Assembly: GCF_035590735.1 (NCBI RefSeq)
Contig: NZ_CP141595.1
Coordinates: 1,831,001 to 1,895,000, forward strand
DNA from: Rossellomorea aquimaris
GTDB taxonomy: Bacteria > Bacillota > Bacilli > Bacillales > Bacillaceae_B
Length of the DNA stretch: 64,000 nucleotides
Direction of reading: 5' to 3'
Below the pieces are notes generated by a model that did no database searches, was not told the origin of the DNA, and saw only the letters and a program-made list of their open reading frames with translations. The position numbers and the translations under genes were made by a program. Positions 52,289 through 61,204 of the stretch are shown here, piece by piece (positions within the stretch are counted from its first letter, which is position 1; each line of letters starts with the position of its first letter).

Positions 52289-52606
52289 GTCGAAATTGCT
52301 CAAATGTCGAAAGTAAAGCAGGAAAATTCACCAGAAAAGTCGTAAAAGTACAATAGCCCTTAATGAATCTTTGATTATCCGTTACTTTGTAATCATATGT
52401 TTATTTCATCAAAAGTGATAAAAGCTGAAAATATTTTCTCTTTTCATTATCAACTTGTTCAGTTCCCATTCAGAACGAATGACAAGCTGAACGTATTTAA
52501 CAAAGATAATCAAAGTGAATTCATTTTTTTGAACTAAAGTTGCACCCTACTATGAGTATAAGGAGCTACTTGAAACAGGTGCAGAAGAAGAGACGAGGTG
52601 ACATAA
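52289..52606 (+). other. 318-bp gap where rlmN would lie
   Basis: In B. subtilis the radical-SAM rRNA methyltransferase gene rlmN sits between rsmB and prpC. Here the interval is AT-rich, has stops in every frame and no recognisable fragment (no CxxxCxxC-coding stretch). TTGAAC (52529-52534) and TATGAG (52551-52556) with 16-base spacing may be the promoter for prpC-prkC, low confidence. Confidence 0.75.
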
Positions 52607-53356
52607 GTGAAAACTGTATATTTTACGGACAAAGGGAAAGTGCGTCAACTAAATGAAGATAGTGCCGGCGTATTCGTGAATCATCATGGCGATCATTTAG
52701 CTGTTGTAGCAGATGGAATGGGCGGCCACAGAGCTGGAGACGTTGCCAGCGAGCTTACCATCTCCATCCTAAAAGACTTATGGGAGAAAACAGAGAAATT
52801 TCACACCGCTGATGAAGCCGAAAATTGGTTAAAATCAACTATTAACGAAGTAAACAAAGAAGTATATACTTATTCTCAATCTAATCCGGAATGTGAAGGA
52901 ATGGGGACGACCCTCGTTGGAGCCATATGCACCTCCTTATTTGCAACCATCGTCAATATTGGTGACAGCAGAGGATATATACTGAATGAAAATGGTTTTC
53001 ATCAGTTAACGGAAGACCATACACTTGTAAATGAATTAGTCAGAAGCGGTGAAATTTCAAGAGAAGATGCAGAGCATCATCCAAGAAAAAATGTGATACT
53101 TAGAGCGATAGGTACGGAAGCTTCAATTACGATGGATATTAAAACGATAATGTTTGAAGAAGAAGACGTTATTTTATTGTGTTCAGACGGTCTTTCTAAT
53201 AAAGTCTCCCAAAAAGAAATGAAAGAGATATTGGTACAGGACCACTCTCTTGAGAATAAAGGAGAGTCGCTTGTTCATTTAGCCAATGAATATGGCGGTG
53301 AAGATAATATTACCGTAGTAATTGTAGAGTTTGCCGCTGAAACGGAAAGCGGGTGA
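52607..53356 (+). CDS. prpC: PP2C-type serine/threonine phosphatase PrpC
   Basis: Soluble Mn2+/Mg2+ phosphatase that reverses PrkC phosphorylation. PP2C motifs: NEDSAGVF, VVADGMGGHRAGDVAS (metal-binding Asp), GDSRGY, LLCSDGLSN and GGEDNITVV. It has 249 residues. Translation starts at a GTG (52607) with GACGAGGTG upstream. prkC begins four bases after its stop. Confidence 0.95.
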   Translation: MKTVYFTDKGKVRQLNEDSAGVFVNHHGDHLAVVADGMGGHRAGDVASELTISILKDLWEKTEKFHTADEAENWLKSTINEVNKEVYTYSQSNPECEGMGTTLVGAICTSLFATIVNIGDSRGYILNENGFHQLTEDHTLVNELVRSGEISREDAEHHPRKNVILRAIGTEASITMDIKTIMFEEEDVILLCSDGLSNKVSQKEMKEILVQDHSLENKGESLVHLANEYGGEDNITVVIVEFAAETESG

Positions 53357-53360
53357 TAAC

Positions 53361-55376
53361 ATGATGGAAGGAAAGCGCATCAGTGGGCGTTACAGAATCA
53401 TTAAACTAATCGGCGGCGGAGGAATGGCCAACGTTTATTTAGCTCACGATGTGATTTTGGATCGTGAAGTGGCTATTAAAATGCTCCGGATCGATTTTGC
53501 CAATGAAGAGGAATTCATTAAAAGATTCCAACGGGAAGCTCAATCTGCTACTAGCTTGACTCATCCGAACATTGTGAGTATATACGATGTAGGAGAAGAA
53601 GATGATCTATACTATATTGTCATGGAATATGTCCATGGTATGACCTTAAAGCAATACATACAGCAACATTCACCTGTTCATGTAGACAAAGCGATCGATA
53701 TTATGAAGCAGTTAACCTTAGCAATGTCTCATGCTCATCAAAATCATATTGTACACCGGGATATTAAACCCCATAACATCCTTCTAGATGAAGAAGGAAA
53801 TGTGAAGATAACTGATTTCGGGATCGCGATGGCTCTAAGTGCCACTTCGATCACCCAGACCAATTCAGTCCTGGGATCGGTCCACTACCTTTCCCCTGAA
53901 CAGGCGAGGGGCGGTATGGCTACGAAAAAATCAGATATCTATTCACTGGGAATCGTCATGTTTGAATTGTTAACGGGGAGACTGCCTTTCTCTGGGGAAT
54001 CAGCGGTTTCAATCGCATTAAAGCACTTGCAATCCGAAACTCCTTCCCTGAGAAGATGGAATCCTGATATTCCTCAAAGTGTTGAGAATATAGTGTTAAA
54101 GGCAACAGCTAAAGATCCATTCAGACGATATGAAAGCCTGGAGGATATGGATGACGCCTTGATGTCAGCCCTGGACCCTGATCGGATGAATGAACCGAAA
54201 TTTGCCGTTCCCCTGGATGATGAGGCAACCAAGGCAATCCCGGTCATTACAGATCAAAATGCATATTCGAATCTTGATGATACGATTGTTCACCATCAAG
54301 CGGACACAGACAAACTGCAAACGAAGCCGACCCCTCCAGTCCAAGAAGGGAAGAAGAAAGGCAAGAAGAAAAACAAGAAGGGTGATCCTAAGAAAAAGGG
54401 TAAAAAGAAGTGGCCGATATTCATTATTAGTTTGTTCTTTTTGCTGATTCTTTTAGGGGTTGCTGCTATTACTTTCGTTCCTGAATTACTTGGGCCTAAA
54501 GAAATTCAGGTGCCGGATGTGACGGGCATGAATACAACTGAAGCTGTTTCAACCATTGTATCGGAATCATTTGTAGTCGGAGAAACAAAGGAACAATCAA
54601 GTGACACTATTCCTGAAGGGGAAGTGATCAAGACAAGTCCTAAGGCCGGCCGAATGGCGAATGAGGGCTCTGCCATTGACATCTATGTCAGTACAGGTAA
54701 AGAGAAAATAGATATAGAGGATTTTGTGGGCAGGGAATTTGAGGATGTATCCTCTGAACTTGCAGAAAAAGGATTCACGGTAGAGAAAGAAGAAGAGTTC
54801 GATGAAGCCGAACCTGCAGGAATCATCCTAGACCAGGATCCATCACCTGGAGTAGAGGTCGTGGCAGAAGAAACGACAATTACGTTCACAGTGAGCAAGG
54901 GAACTGAGAAGTTTGATTTGGAAAACTTGGAAGGATTTGATCAAACTGCACTTGATAAATATGAAGCTTCGAATGGGATAAATATCATTGTACAGAGTGA
55001 AGAATTTTCAGATGAGGTTGAAGAAGGTAGGGTGATTTCTCATAAGCCGGTTGCGAGTACTCCTATTAGTAAGGGTGAGGATGTTTACGTTATCATGTCT
55101 AAGGGTCCTGAGCCACCAAAAGAAGTACCGACCAAAGAGGTTACTCTGGAAGAGCTGATACCTTACACCAAGGACAATGGTGAGCCACAAGTCGTGGATA
55201 TATTTATAGAGGACAAGAACAAGAAGATCGAAGAAAGTGACGAACTCATCACAATTTATGAAGATACGACCATTACGATGAAGTTCACATTAGAAGGAAC
55301 CGATGGTAAGTATCGTATTCTCGTTGATGAAAAAGAGTATAAAACAGGTACTGTCGAGTATCCTAAAGAAGAATAA
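53361..55376 (+). CDS. prkC: PASTA-domain serine/threonine protein kinase PrkC
   Basis: A membrane kinase that senses muropeptides or lipid II and controls cell-wall metabolism and germination. The N-terminal Hanks-type kinase has GGGGMANVY, the ATP lysine K40 (REVAIK), HRDIKPHN and DFG. A very basic Lys/Gly juxtamembrane stretch precedes one membrane helix (about residues 350-370), and three PASTA repeats plus a C-terminal domain are extracellular. It has 671 residues; the start at ATG 53361 (MMEGKRISGRY) matches the homologue, while 53331 overlaps prpC. The phosphatase partner is directly upstream. Confidence 0.96.
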   Translation: MMEGKRISGRYRIIKLIGGGGMANVYLAHDVILDREVAIKMLRIDFANEEEFIKRFQREAQSATSLTHPNIVSIYDVGEEDDLYYIVMEYVHGMTLKQYIQQHSPVHVDKAIDIMKQLTLAMSHAHQNHIVHRDIKPHNILLDEEGNVKITDFGIAMALSATSITQTNSVLGSVHYLSPEQARGGMATKKSDIYSLGIVMFELLTGRLPFSGESAVSIALKHLQSETPSLRRWNPDIPQSVENIVLKATAKDPFRRYESLEDMDDALMSALDPDRMNEPKFAVPLDDEATKAIPVITDQNAYSNLDDTIVHHQADTDKLQTKPTPPVQEGKKKGKKKNKKGDPKKKGKKKWPIFIISLFFLLILLGVAAITFVPELLGPKEIQVPDVTGMNTTEAVSTIVSESFVVGETKEQSSDTIPEGEVIKTSPKAGRMANEGSAIDIYVSTGKEKIDIEDFVGREFEDVSSELAEKGFTVEKEEEFDEAEPAGIILDQDPSPGVEVVAEETTITFTVSKGTEKFDLENLEGFDQTALDKYEASNGINIIVQSEEFSDEVEEGRVISHKPVASTPISKGEDVYVIMSKGPEPPKEVPTKEVTLEELIPYTKDNGEPQVVDIFIEDKNKKIEESDELITIYEDTTITMKFTLEGTDGKYRILVDEKEYKTGTVEYPKEE

Positions 55377-55388
55377 ATGACAATTGCC

Positions 55389-55445
55389 AAAGGGCTGTAC
55401 CCGGGTTTTTAATGAACCTGACGGGACAGTCCTCTTGTTTTCATT
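55389..55445 (+). terminator. Hairpin after prkC
   Basis: AGGGCTGT pairs with ACAGTCCT (one wobble), CCCG with CGGG, and GGTT with AACC, followed by CTTGTTTTC. It is a long terminator-like hairpin between prkC and rsgA. Confidence 0.65.
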
Positions 55446-55522
55446 TATAATGATAGAGAACCATGATACATAATATAGATGACTCATTTATTTTTATAAA
55501 CATTTTGAATAGGAGGTTTCGA

Positions 55523-56404
55523 ATGCCTGAAGGAAAAATCATTAAAGCATTAAGTGGATTTTACTATGTGCTTTCAGAAGGAAGCGTTACACAATGTCGG
55601 GGCAGAGGTAATTTCCGTGTAAATAAAATATCACCCTTGGTGGGTGATTATGTTGAATTTCAAGCTGAGAACAAAACGGATGGATACATTCTGAAGGTCT
55701 ATGACCGTAAAAATGAGTTAGTACGTCCCCCGATTGCCAATGTCGATCAAGCGATACTTGTCTTCTCTGCAAGCGAACCGGATTTCAGCCCGGCTTTACT
55801 TGACCGCTTTCTTGTGTTGATAGAGAGTAAAGAAATAGAACCGCTCATTTGTGTAACCAAGATGGATTTACTTACATCTGATCAAACAAATAAGATTGAA
55901 CGATATGTGAAGGATTACCGCTCATTCGGTTATGAAGTCCTGATGACTTCTTCAAAAACCGAGCATGGTGTAGAGGAATTAACTCCGTATTTACGTGATA
56001 AAATTTCTGTCTTTGCCGGGCAGTCCGGAGTAGGGAAATCGTCTTTGCTGAATGCCTTGAAACCTGAACTTGAATTAAAGACGGCTATGATCTCATCCCA
56101 CTTAGGCAGGGGGAAACATACGACTCGTCACGTGGAACTGATTGATATTGAAGATGGGTTAGTAGCGGATACCCCAGGGTTTAGTTCATTGGAGTTTTCA
56201 GAGCTTGAAATAGAAGAGCTGCCACAATGCTTCCCTGAGATGGTTGAAGTTTCTGAGGACTGTAAATTTAGGGGCTGCCTCCATATCAATGAGCCGAAAT
56301 GTGCCGTTAAAGCTGCCGTTGAAGCAGGCGAAATCCCTACTTACCGTTATGATCACTATTTAACGTTCCACAAAGAAATAAAAGATAGAAAGCCGAGGTA
56401 CTAA
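55523..56404 (+). CDS. rsgA: Ribosome small-subunit maturation GTPase RsgA
   Basis: A circularly permuted GTPase of late 30S assembly, and a known PrkC substrate in B. subtilis (CpgA). It has an N-terminal OB domain, a permuted G-domain with CVTKMDL (G4) before the P-loop GQSGVGKSSLLN (near residue 168) and DTPGFSS (G3), and a C-terminal zinc site (CKFRGCLHINEPKC). The ATG at 55523 follows AGGAGGT; the frame extends upstream to 55463 without a ribosome site. It has 293 residues. Confidence 0.95.
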   Translation: MPEGKIIKALSGFYYVLSEGSVTQCRGRGNFRVNKISPLVGDYVEFQAENKTDGYILKVYDRKNELVRPPIANVDQAILVFSASEPDFSPALLDRFLVLIESKEIEPLICVTKMDLLTSDQTNKIERYVKDYRSFGYEVLMTSSKTEHGVEELTPYLRDKISVFAGQSGVGKSSLLNALKPELELKTAMISSHLGRGKHTTRHVELIDIEDGLVADTPGFSSLEFSELEIEELPQCFPEMVEVSEDCKFRGCLHINEPKCAVKAAVEAGEIPTYRYDHYLTFHKEIKDRKPRY

Positions 56405-56406
56405 AC

Positions 56407-57057
56407 ATGAAAATCGCACCTTCCATTCTGTCTGCAAATTTTGCAGAGTTAGGGAACGAAATTAAAGATGTTGAAAAAGGGGGAGCCGACTATATCCATG
56501 TGGATGTGATGGATGGTCACTTCGTTCCGAATATCACATTGGGCCCAATGATCGTGAAAGCCGTTAGACCGTTAACAACGTTACCACTGGATGTTCATCT
56601 TATGATTGAAAATCCAGGTCAATATATTGAAGCTTTTGCAGATGCGGGAGCTGACTATATTACCGTCCATGTAGAAGCAGATCCCCATTTGCATAGAACG
56701 ATTCAAATGATCAAAAGCAAAGGTGTAAAAGCGGGAGTCGTCCTAAATCCCGGGACTCCTGCAGAAATGATCAAGCCAATTTTGCAAGATGTCGATATGG
56801 TTCTACTAATGACAGTGAATCCTGGATTTGGTGGACAATCGTTTATTCCGTCTGTCGTTCCGAAGATCAAACAAATTCGTGAATGGGCGAATGAAGTAAA
56901 CCCTGTACTTGAAATAGAAGTTGATGGTGGCATTAACCCTGAAACCGCAGCCATTTGTGCGGAGGCAGGAGCTGATGTGTTTGTAGCTGGTTCTGCCATC
57001 TACAACCGCAGCGATCGAGGGGCGGCAATCGAAGAATTAAAGAGATCTCTTGTATAA
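56407..57057 (+). CDS. rpe: Ribulose-phosphate 3-epimerase
   Basis: Interconverts ribulose-5-phosphate and xylulose-5-phosphate in the pentose phosphate pathway. It is a TIM-barrel with the signatures PSILSANFAELG, HVDVMDGHFVPNI, DVHLMIENP, VNPGFGGQSF and EVDGGINPETA. It has 216 residues. It starts two bases after rsgA. Confidence 0.97.
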   Translation: MKIAPSILSANFAELGNEIKDVEKGGADYIHVDVMDGHFVPNITLGPMIVKAVRPLTTLPLDVHLMIENPGQYIEAFADAGADYITVHVEADPHLHRTIQMIKSKGVKAGVVLNPGTPAEMIKPILQDVDMVLLMTVNPGFGGQSFIPSVVPKIKQIREWANEVNPVLEIEVDGGINPETAAICAEAGADVFVAGSAIYNRSDRGAAIEELKRSLV

Positions 57058-57062
57058 GAGAC

Positions 57063-57098
57063 GACAGGGCTGATCCTTTTGGGTCAGTCCATTTTTGT
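57063..57098 (+). terminator. Terminator after rpe
   Basis: GGGCTGATCC pairs with GGGTCAGTCC around TTTT, followed by ATTTTTG. Confidence 0.8.
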
Positions 57099-57116
57099 AG
57101 AAAAGGAGTGGAGATA

Positions 57117-57764
57117 ATGATAATCAATATAGTCGCAGGTGGTCCAGGAAGATATATCCCTGAATTGAAGGGGTACGAAGGGGAAGTAGTGAAGTGGATA
57201 GGGGTGGACCGTGGGGTTTATACACTATTGGAACAGTCCATAGAGCCATGGGTAGCGTTTGGGGATTTTGATTCAGTTACCGATGAAGAATGGCATCTGA
57301 TTCAAGAAAAAGTCCAGGAAGTCAATCGCTATAAGCCTGAAAAGGATGAAACGGATCTTGAACTTGCCCTTAACTGGGCCATCGGTCAGAATCCAGACAA
57401 TATAAACATTTTTGGTGCGACTGGAGGACGCCTTGATCACTTCATGGGTAATCTTCAATTACTCATGATGCCAAGCCTGTTGGAAAAGGACATTCAGGTA
57501 GAAATCATCGATGTACAAAATCGACTATACCTTGCAACAGCAGGAATGCATTCCGTGGAGAAAAGCAAGGATTTACGCTATATTTCTTTCGTTCCCATCA
57601 CCGATATTGTTGAGGATATCACTCTCTCAGGCTTTAAATACCCATTAAAAAAACGGAATATTTTCAGAGGTTCCACACTATGTATTAGTAATGAACTTAT
57701 ACAATCATCTGGTACTTTTTCCTTTTCAAATGGCATATTAATGGTGATAAGAAGCAGTGATTAA
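57117..57764 (+). CDS. thiN: Thiamine pyrophosphokinase
   Basis: Makes thiamine pyrophosphate from thiamine and ATP. The N-terminal catalytic domain has GVDRGVYTLL, FGDFDSV, EKDETDLELAL and GATGGRLDH; the small C-terminal domain binds thiamine. The ATG at 57117 gives MIINIVAGGP like the homologue and is well placed behind AAGGAGTGG; a GTG at 57108 lies within that site. It has 215 residues. Confidence 0.95.
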   Translation: MIINIVAGGPGRYIPELKGYEGEVVKWIGVDRGVYTLLEQSIEPWVAFGDFDSVTDEEWHLIQEKVQEVNRYKPEKDETDLELALNWAIGQNPDNINIFGATGGRLDHFMGNLQLLMMPSLLEKDIQVEIIDVQNRLYLATAGMHSVEKSKDLRYISFVPITDIVEDITLSGFKYPLKKRNIFRGSTLCISNELIQSSGTFSFSNGILMVIRSSD

Positions 57765-57877
57765 AGCTTCTAAAAACCAGGTAGAAAAGAAGACGTACTT
57801 AACTGAGACTGCTTGAATAGACTAAACTGTTGTCAAGCGAAACATTACGTTCTTTAGATTGTGGGGAGGGACTAAAA

Positions 57878-57958
57878 ATGCGCTTTTATACAATTAAATT
57901 ACCAAAATTCTTGGGTGGACTTGTGAGGGCGATGTTAGGAACGTTTAAAAAAGAATAA
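57878..57958 (+). CDS. spoVM: Stage V sporulation protein M
   Basis: A 26-residue amphipathic peptide that recognises the positive curvature of the forespore surface, recruits SpoIVA for coat assembly and inhibits FtsH. The translation begins MRFYTIKLPKFLGGLVRAML and ends GTFKKE, nearly identical to B. subtilis SpoVM and including Pro9. A strong GGGGAGGG site lies 7 bases upstream. It is too short for most gene finders. Confidence 0.97.
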   Translation: MRFYTIKLPKFLGGLVRAMLGTFKKE

Positions 57959-58001
57959 ATGGTTTGTTGGAGGTGGCTTGAGTGCCATCTTCTTTTTTTG
58001 T

Positions 58002-58401
58002 TACCAAGCCGCCTCCGCTTTTCTTGATGTCCAGCTCCAGGGGCTTGGGGCTCGAGGTCATAAGCCAAGTCACCCAAAAAGGCAAAGAGCGCCTTTCCGG
58101 GTGACTCGTCTTATGCTTGTCGCCCCAGGGCGAGCCCCTTCCGCTTTTCTTGATGTCCAGCTCCAGGGGCTTGGGGCTCGAGGTCATAAGCCAAGTCACC
58201 CAAAAAGGCAAAGAGCGCCTTTCCGGGTGACTCGTCTTATGCTTGTCGCCCCAGGGCGAGCCCCTTCCGCTTTTCTTGATGTCCAGCTCCGGCGGCTAGT
58301 CCCTCGAGGTCATAAGCTAAATTGACCAAAAAGGCAAAGAACGCCTTTCCGGTCAATTCATCATATGCTTGTCGGGCCTGACCAAGCCGCCTCCGCTTTT
58401 C
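58002..58401 (-). repeat. Tandem array of structured intergenic repeat, 3 full copies and 1 fragment (minus strand)
   Basis: Read on the minus strand the units are 58401-58277, 58275-58151 and 58149-58025, then a 5' fragment 58023-58002. The second and third copies are identical over 125 bp (126-bp period). Their helices (AGGGGCT/AGCCCCT, TGGGGC/GCCCCA, GAGTCACCC/GGGTGACT, AAAGGC/GCCTTT) differ from the first copy (GGCGGCT/AGCCGCC, AATTGACC/GGTCAATT) but all pair. The element is the same as that after ftsZ and sigG. Confidence 0.93.
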
Positions 58402-58553
58402 TGGGTGTAAAGTATTTTTTCTTGAAAGGTTTTAATTGTAGTATTGCATTATAGAAAGTTGTGTGATAAATTATTAAAGTATCTTTATGATAATAAGCGA
58501 AATGTGGAACTGAAATTAACTTCAGCTTCTTGTTAGTGAGGAGGGAATATATT

Positions 58554-58742
58554 ATGGCAAAACAATGCGTAGTAACAGGCCGTAAAGCTAGCTCAGGTAA
58601 CGCTCGCTCTCACGCAATGAATGCGAACAAGCGTACTTGGGGTGCAAACCTGCAAAAAGTTCGAATTCTTGTAGACGGAAAGCCTAAGAAAGTATGGGTT
58701 TCTGCAAGAGCGTTGAAATCTGGTAAAGTTGAACGCGTATAA
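58554..58742 (+). CDS. rpmB: Ribosomal protein bL28
   Basis: A 62-residue large-subunit protein: [23 protein letters not shown]...[12 protein letters not shown]...[13 protein letters not shown] covers the whole family. The ATG at 58554 follows GAGGAGGG; eight upstream in-frame codons are not part of it. Followed by a terminator. Confidence 0.97.
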   Translation: MAKQCVVTGRKASSGNARSHAMNANKRTWGANLQKVRILVDGKPKKVWVSARALKSGKVERV

Positions 58743-58751
58743 TACTTAAAA

Positions 58752-58788
58752 CGAGAAGACGTCTAGTTGCTAGGCGTCTTTTTTCTAT
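58752..58788 (+). terminator. Terminator after rpmB
   Basis: AGACGTCTAG pairs with CTAGGCGTCT (one wobble), followed by T6. Confidence 0.85.
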
Positions 58789-58833
58789 CTTCTGGCAACA
58801 GTGGGGGAAGTGATCTGCTTGACACATAGAAAA

Positions 58834-59010
58834 TCAGGACATTTCTTGATTAAGGGTCTGGAACATGACCAATCCCTTCTCTAAAACACGATTATCATCA
58901 CTCACATCACCTGAAGTATAAATGATTAATCTTTGCATATTAAGGAAAAAATAGAGTGCATCACCCAACAAATCACGCAGAGATAATAGTTTAGCTTTCA
59001 AAAACAGCAT
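58834..59010 (-). CDS. Possible 58-residue small protein, unrecognised
   Basis: In the 322-bp rpmB-yloU interval the minus strand is open from ATG (59010-59008) to TGA (58836-58834). The product has plausible composition, an aliphatic/aromatic segment (LRDLLGDALYFFLNMQRLII) and a charged second half. No convincing ribosome site precedes the ATG, and I recognise no family. It may be a chance frame; otherwise the interval holds only the rpmB terminator and presumably the yloU promoter. Confidence 0.22.
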   Translation of the reverse strand: MLFLKAKLLSLRDLLGDALYFFLNMQRLIIYTSGDVSDDNRVLEKGLVMFQTLNQEMS

Positions 59011-59064
59011 ACTTATAGTAAAATGTTTTTAGCCAAGCATGTAATTAAAGGGGGAAAACATTCC

Positions 59065-59427
59065 ATGTCCATCGAATTGAAAACGCAGTACGGACAAATT
59101 GATATTACGAATGATGTCATTGCAATGATTGCTGGAGGTGCAGCGGTGGATTGCTACGGAATTGTTGGAATGGCTTCAAAGAACCAAATTAAAGACGGTT
59201 TCACAGATATCTTACGTAAAGAAAATTTCACTCGCGGAGTGATTGTTCGTCAAGATGAAGAGGAAGTACATATTGATATGTATATTATTGTGAGTTATGG
59301 TACAAAAATTTCTGAGATTGCTCATAATGTACAATCCAAGGTTAAATATACTCTTGATAAGACCGTCGGCTTGGCGGTAGATTCAGTAAATATTTTTGTG
59401 CAGGGGGTTCGTGTCACGAACCCGTAG
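59065..59427 (+). CDS. yloU: Asp23/Gls24 family envelope-stress protein YloU
   Basis: A 120-residue protein, the same length as B. subtilis YloU, with the Asp23 domain (GQIDITNDVIAMIAGGAAVDCYGIVGM...SVNIFVQGVRV). Members are membrane-peripheral and often cotranscribed with fatty-acid kinase genes, as here. The precise role is unknown. The ATG at 59065 is behind AAAGGGGGA; an earlier frame start at 59023 lacks one. Confidence 0.92.
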   Translation: MSIELKTQYGQIDITNDVIAMIAGGAAVDCYGIVGMASKNQIKDGFTDILRKENFTRGVIVRQDEEEVHIDMYIIVSYGTKISEIAHNVQSKVKYTLDKTVGLAVDSVNIFVQGVRVTNP

Positions 59428-59442
59428 TGAGGAGGAAGATTC

Positions 59443-61107
59443 GTGTCGATTACATCTTTGGAAGGAAAACGTTTTGCTGAAATGGTGATACAAGGTGCCA
59501 CCCAATTATCTGCGCATGCGCAGCTGGTTGATGCGCTGAACGTTTTTCCTGTTCCTGATGGTGATACTGGAACAAATATGAATTTATCCATGACTTCTGG
59601 TGCGAAGGAAGTTCAAAACCATATTCAAGGTCACATTGGAAATGTGGCTGCCGCTCTTTCAAAAGGGTTATTGATGGGAGCAAGAGGTAACTCAGGTGTT
59701 ATCTTATCCCAATTGTTCAGAGGCTTTGGTAAAGCGATTGAGGGGAAAGAATCCTTATCAAGTGCAGAGTTTGCCAATGCACTTCAAACAGGTGTGGAAA
59801 CGGCTTATAAAGCGGTTATGAAACCTGTTGAAGGAACGATTCTAACGGTTGCGAAAGATGCTGCCAGAAAAGGTGTTTCTGTAGCTGAAACAGAAAATGA
59901 TTTCGTGAAGCTAATGCAGGCAATCGTCGATGAGGCTCAGGCTTCGTTAAATCGTACACCTGATTTACTTCCTGTTCTAAAGGAAGTGGGAGTGGTTGAT
60001 AGTGGTGGTCAAGGACTACTATTCGTTTATGAAGGATTTTTAGCTGAGCTAAAGGGAGAAAAGGTTTCAAATCAAGCTTCGTTACCGTCCATGAATGATC
60101 TTGTGAGTGCTGAGCACCATAAAACAGCTCAAGATTTCATGAGTACGGAGGATATTGAATTTGGATATTGCACTGAATTCATGGTCAGATTTGAACAAGA
60201 CAAACAATCATTTGATGAAGAAGATTTCCGTCAGGATTTAAGCGGATTCGGTGATTCCCTGCTTGTCATAAGTGACGATGAACTAGCTAAAGTACACATC
60301 CATTCTGAACAACCGGGTGATGTATTGACGTATGGTCATAAATACGGAAGTCTCATCAATATCAAGATTGAGAACATGAGACAGCAGCACAGCAGCATCG
60401 TTGGTGAAACAAAGCCAGTGAAAGCGCAAGCTCCTGCTGCACCAAAAGAAGTTGACTTTGCCATTGTAACGGTTGCGATGGGTGAAGGGATTTCCGACTT
60501 GTTCAAAAGCATCGGCGCTACCGCTGTGATTGAAGGTGGTCAAACGATGAATCCAAGTACGGAGGATATCGTGAAAGCTGTTGAAGAAGTGAATGCGAAG
60601 AAAGTCATTATCATGCCAAATAATAAAAACATTATTATGGCAGCAGATCAAGCGGCAGAAGTTCTTGAAATGGAAGTGGCTGTTGTACCAACGAAGACAG
60701 TACCTCAAGGCATGGCTGCATTACTTGCTTTTAATCCATCAGCTTCTGTTGAAGACAATAAGCAGTTAATGACTGAAGCTTCAAAACAGGTCAAAACGGG
60801 TCAAATCACGTTTGCTGTAAGAGATACGAATATTGATGGTGTTGCGATTGCGAAAGATGACTTCATGGGAATCGCAGAAGGTAAGATTGTTATTTCTGAT
60901 CATGACCGTCAAAAGTCGGCGCAAAGTTTATTAGAGAAAATGCTGGATGAAGACTCCGAAATTTTAACCATTCTATATGGTGAAGATGTAACAGATGAGG
61001 ACGTACATTCATTAAAAGAGTATGTAGAAGAGCATTATGAAGATGTAGAAGTGGAAGTTCATAATGGTAAACAACCACTTTACTCCTATATATTCTCAGT
61101 TGAATAA
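59443..61107 (+). CDS. fakA: Fatty acid kinase subunit FakA (DhaL-domain kinase)
   Basis: FakA phosphorylates fatty acids presented by FakB proteins, feeding acyl-phosphate into phospholipid synthesis. The N-terminal DhaL-type ATP domain has NVFPVPDGDTGTNM (metal-binding aspartates, about residues 31-44) and GARGNSGVILSQ; a middle domain and a C-terminal DegV-like FakB-contacting domain follow. It has 554 residues. Translation starts at a GTG (59443) with GAGGAGG upstream. Confidence 0.93.
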   Translation: MSITSLEGKRFAEMVIQGATQLSAHAQLVDALNVFPVPDGDTGTNMNLSMTSGAKEVQNHIQGHIGNVAAALSKGLLMGARGNSGVILSQLFRGFGKAIEGKESLSSAEFANALQTGVETAYKAVMKPVEGTILTVAKDAARKGVSVAETENDFVKLMQAIVDEAQASLNRTPDLLPVLKEVGVVDSGGQGLLFVYEGFLAELKGEKVSNQASLPSMNDLVSAEHHKTAQDFMSTEDIEFGYCTEFMVRFEQDKQSFDEEDFRQDLSGFGDSLLVISDDELAKVHIHSEQPGDVLTYGHKYGSLINIKIENMRQQHSSIVGETKPVKAQAPAAPKEVDFAIVTVAMGEGISDLFKSIGATAVIEGGQTMNPSTEDIVKAVEEVNAKKVIIMPNNKNIIMAADQAAEVLEMEVAVVPTKTVPQGMAALLAFNPSASVEDNKQLMTEASKQVKTGQITFAVRDTNIDGVAIAKDDFMGIAEGKIVISDHDRQKSAQSLLEKMLDEDSEILTILYGEDVTDEDVHSLKEYVEEHYEDVEVEVHNGKQPLYSYIFSVE

Positions 61108-61115
61108 GGAATAAA

Positions 61116-61158
61116 GGAAGGGGGGCAGCTCTATATGGAGTTTGTCCCCTTCAATTAT
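61116..61158 (+). terminator. Hairpin after fakA
   Basis: AAGGGGGGCAGCTC pairs imperfectly with GAGTTTGTCCCCTT. There is no good T-tract, so its strength is doubtful. Confidence 0.4.
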
Positions 61159-61204
61159 GTTAGAATGGTTGTATAGTTTGGATGTTAAGTGAGGGGGAAA
61201 AGTC

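Noticed and set aside
57978..58325. 115-residue plus-strand open frame with repeated peptide units
   Set aside because: It lies wholly inside the tandem structured repeats; its peptide repeats mirror the 126-bp DNA period and read a non-coding element.
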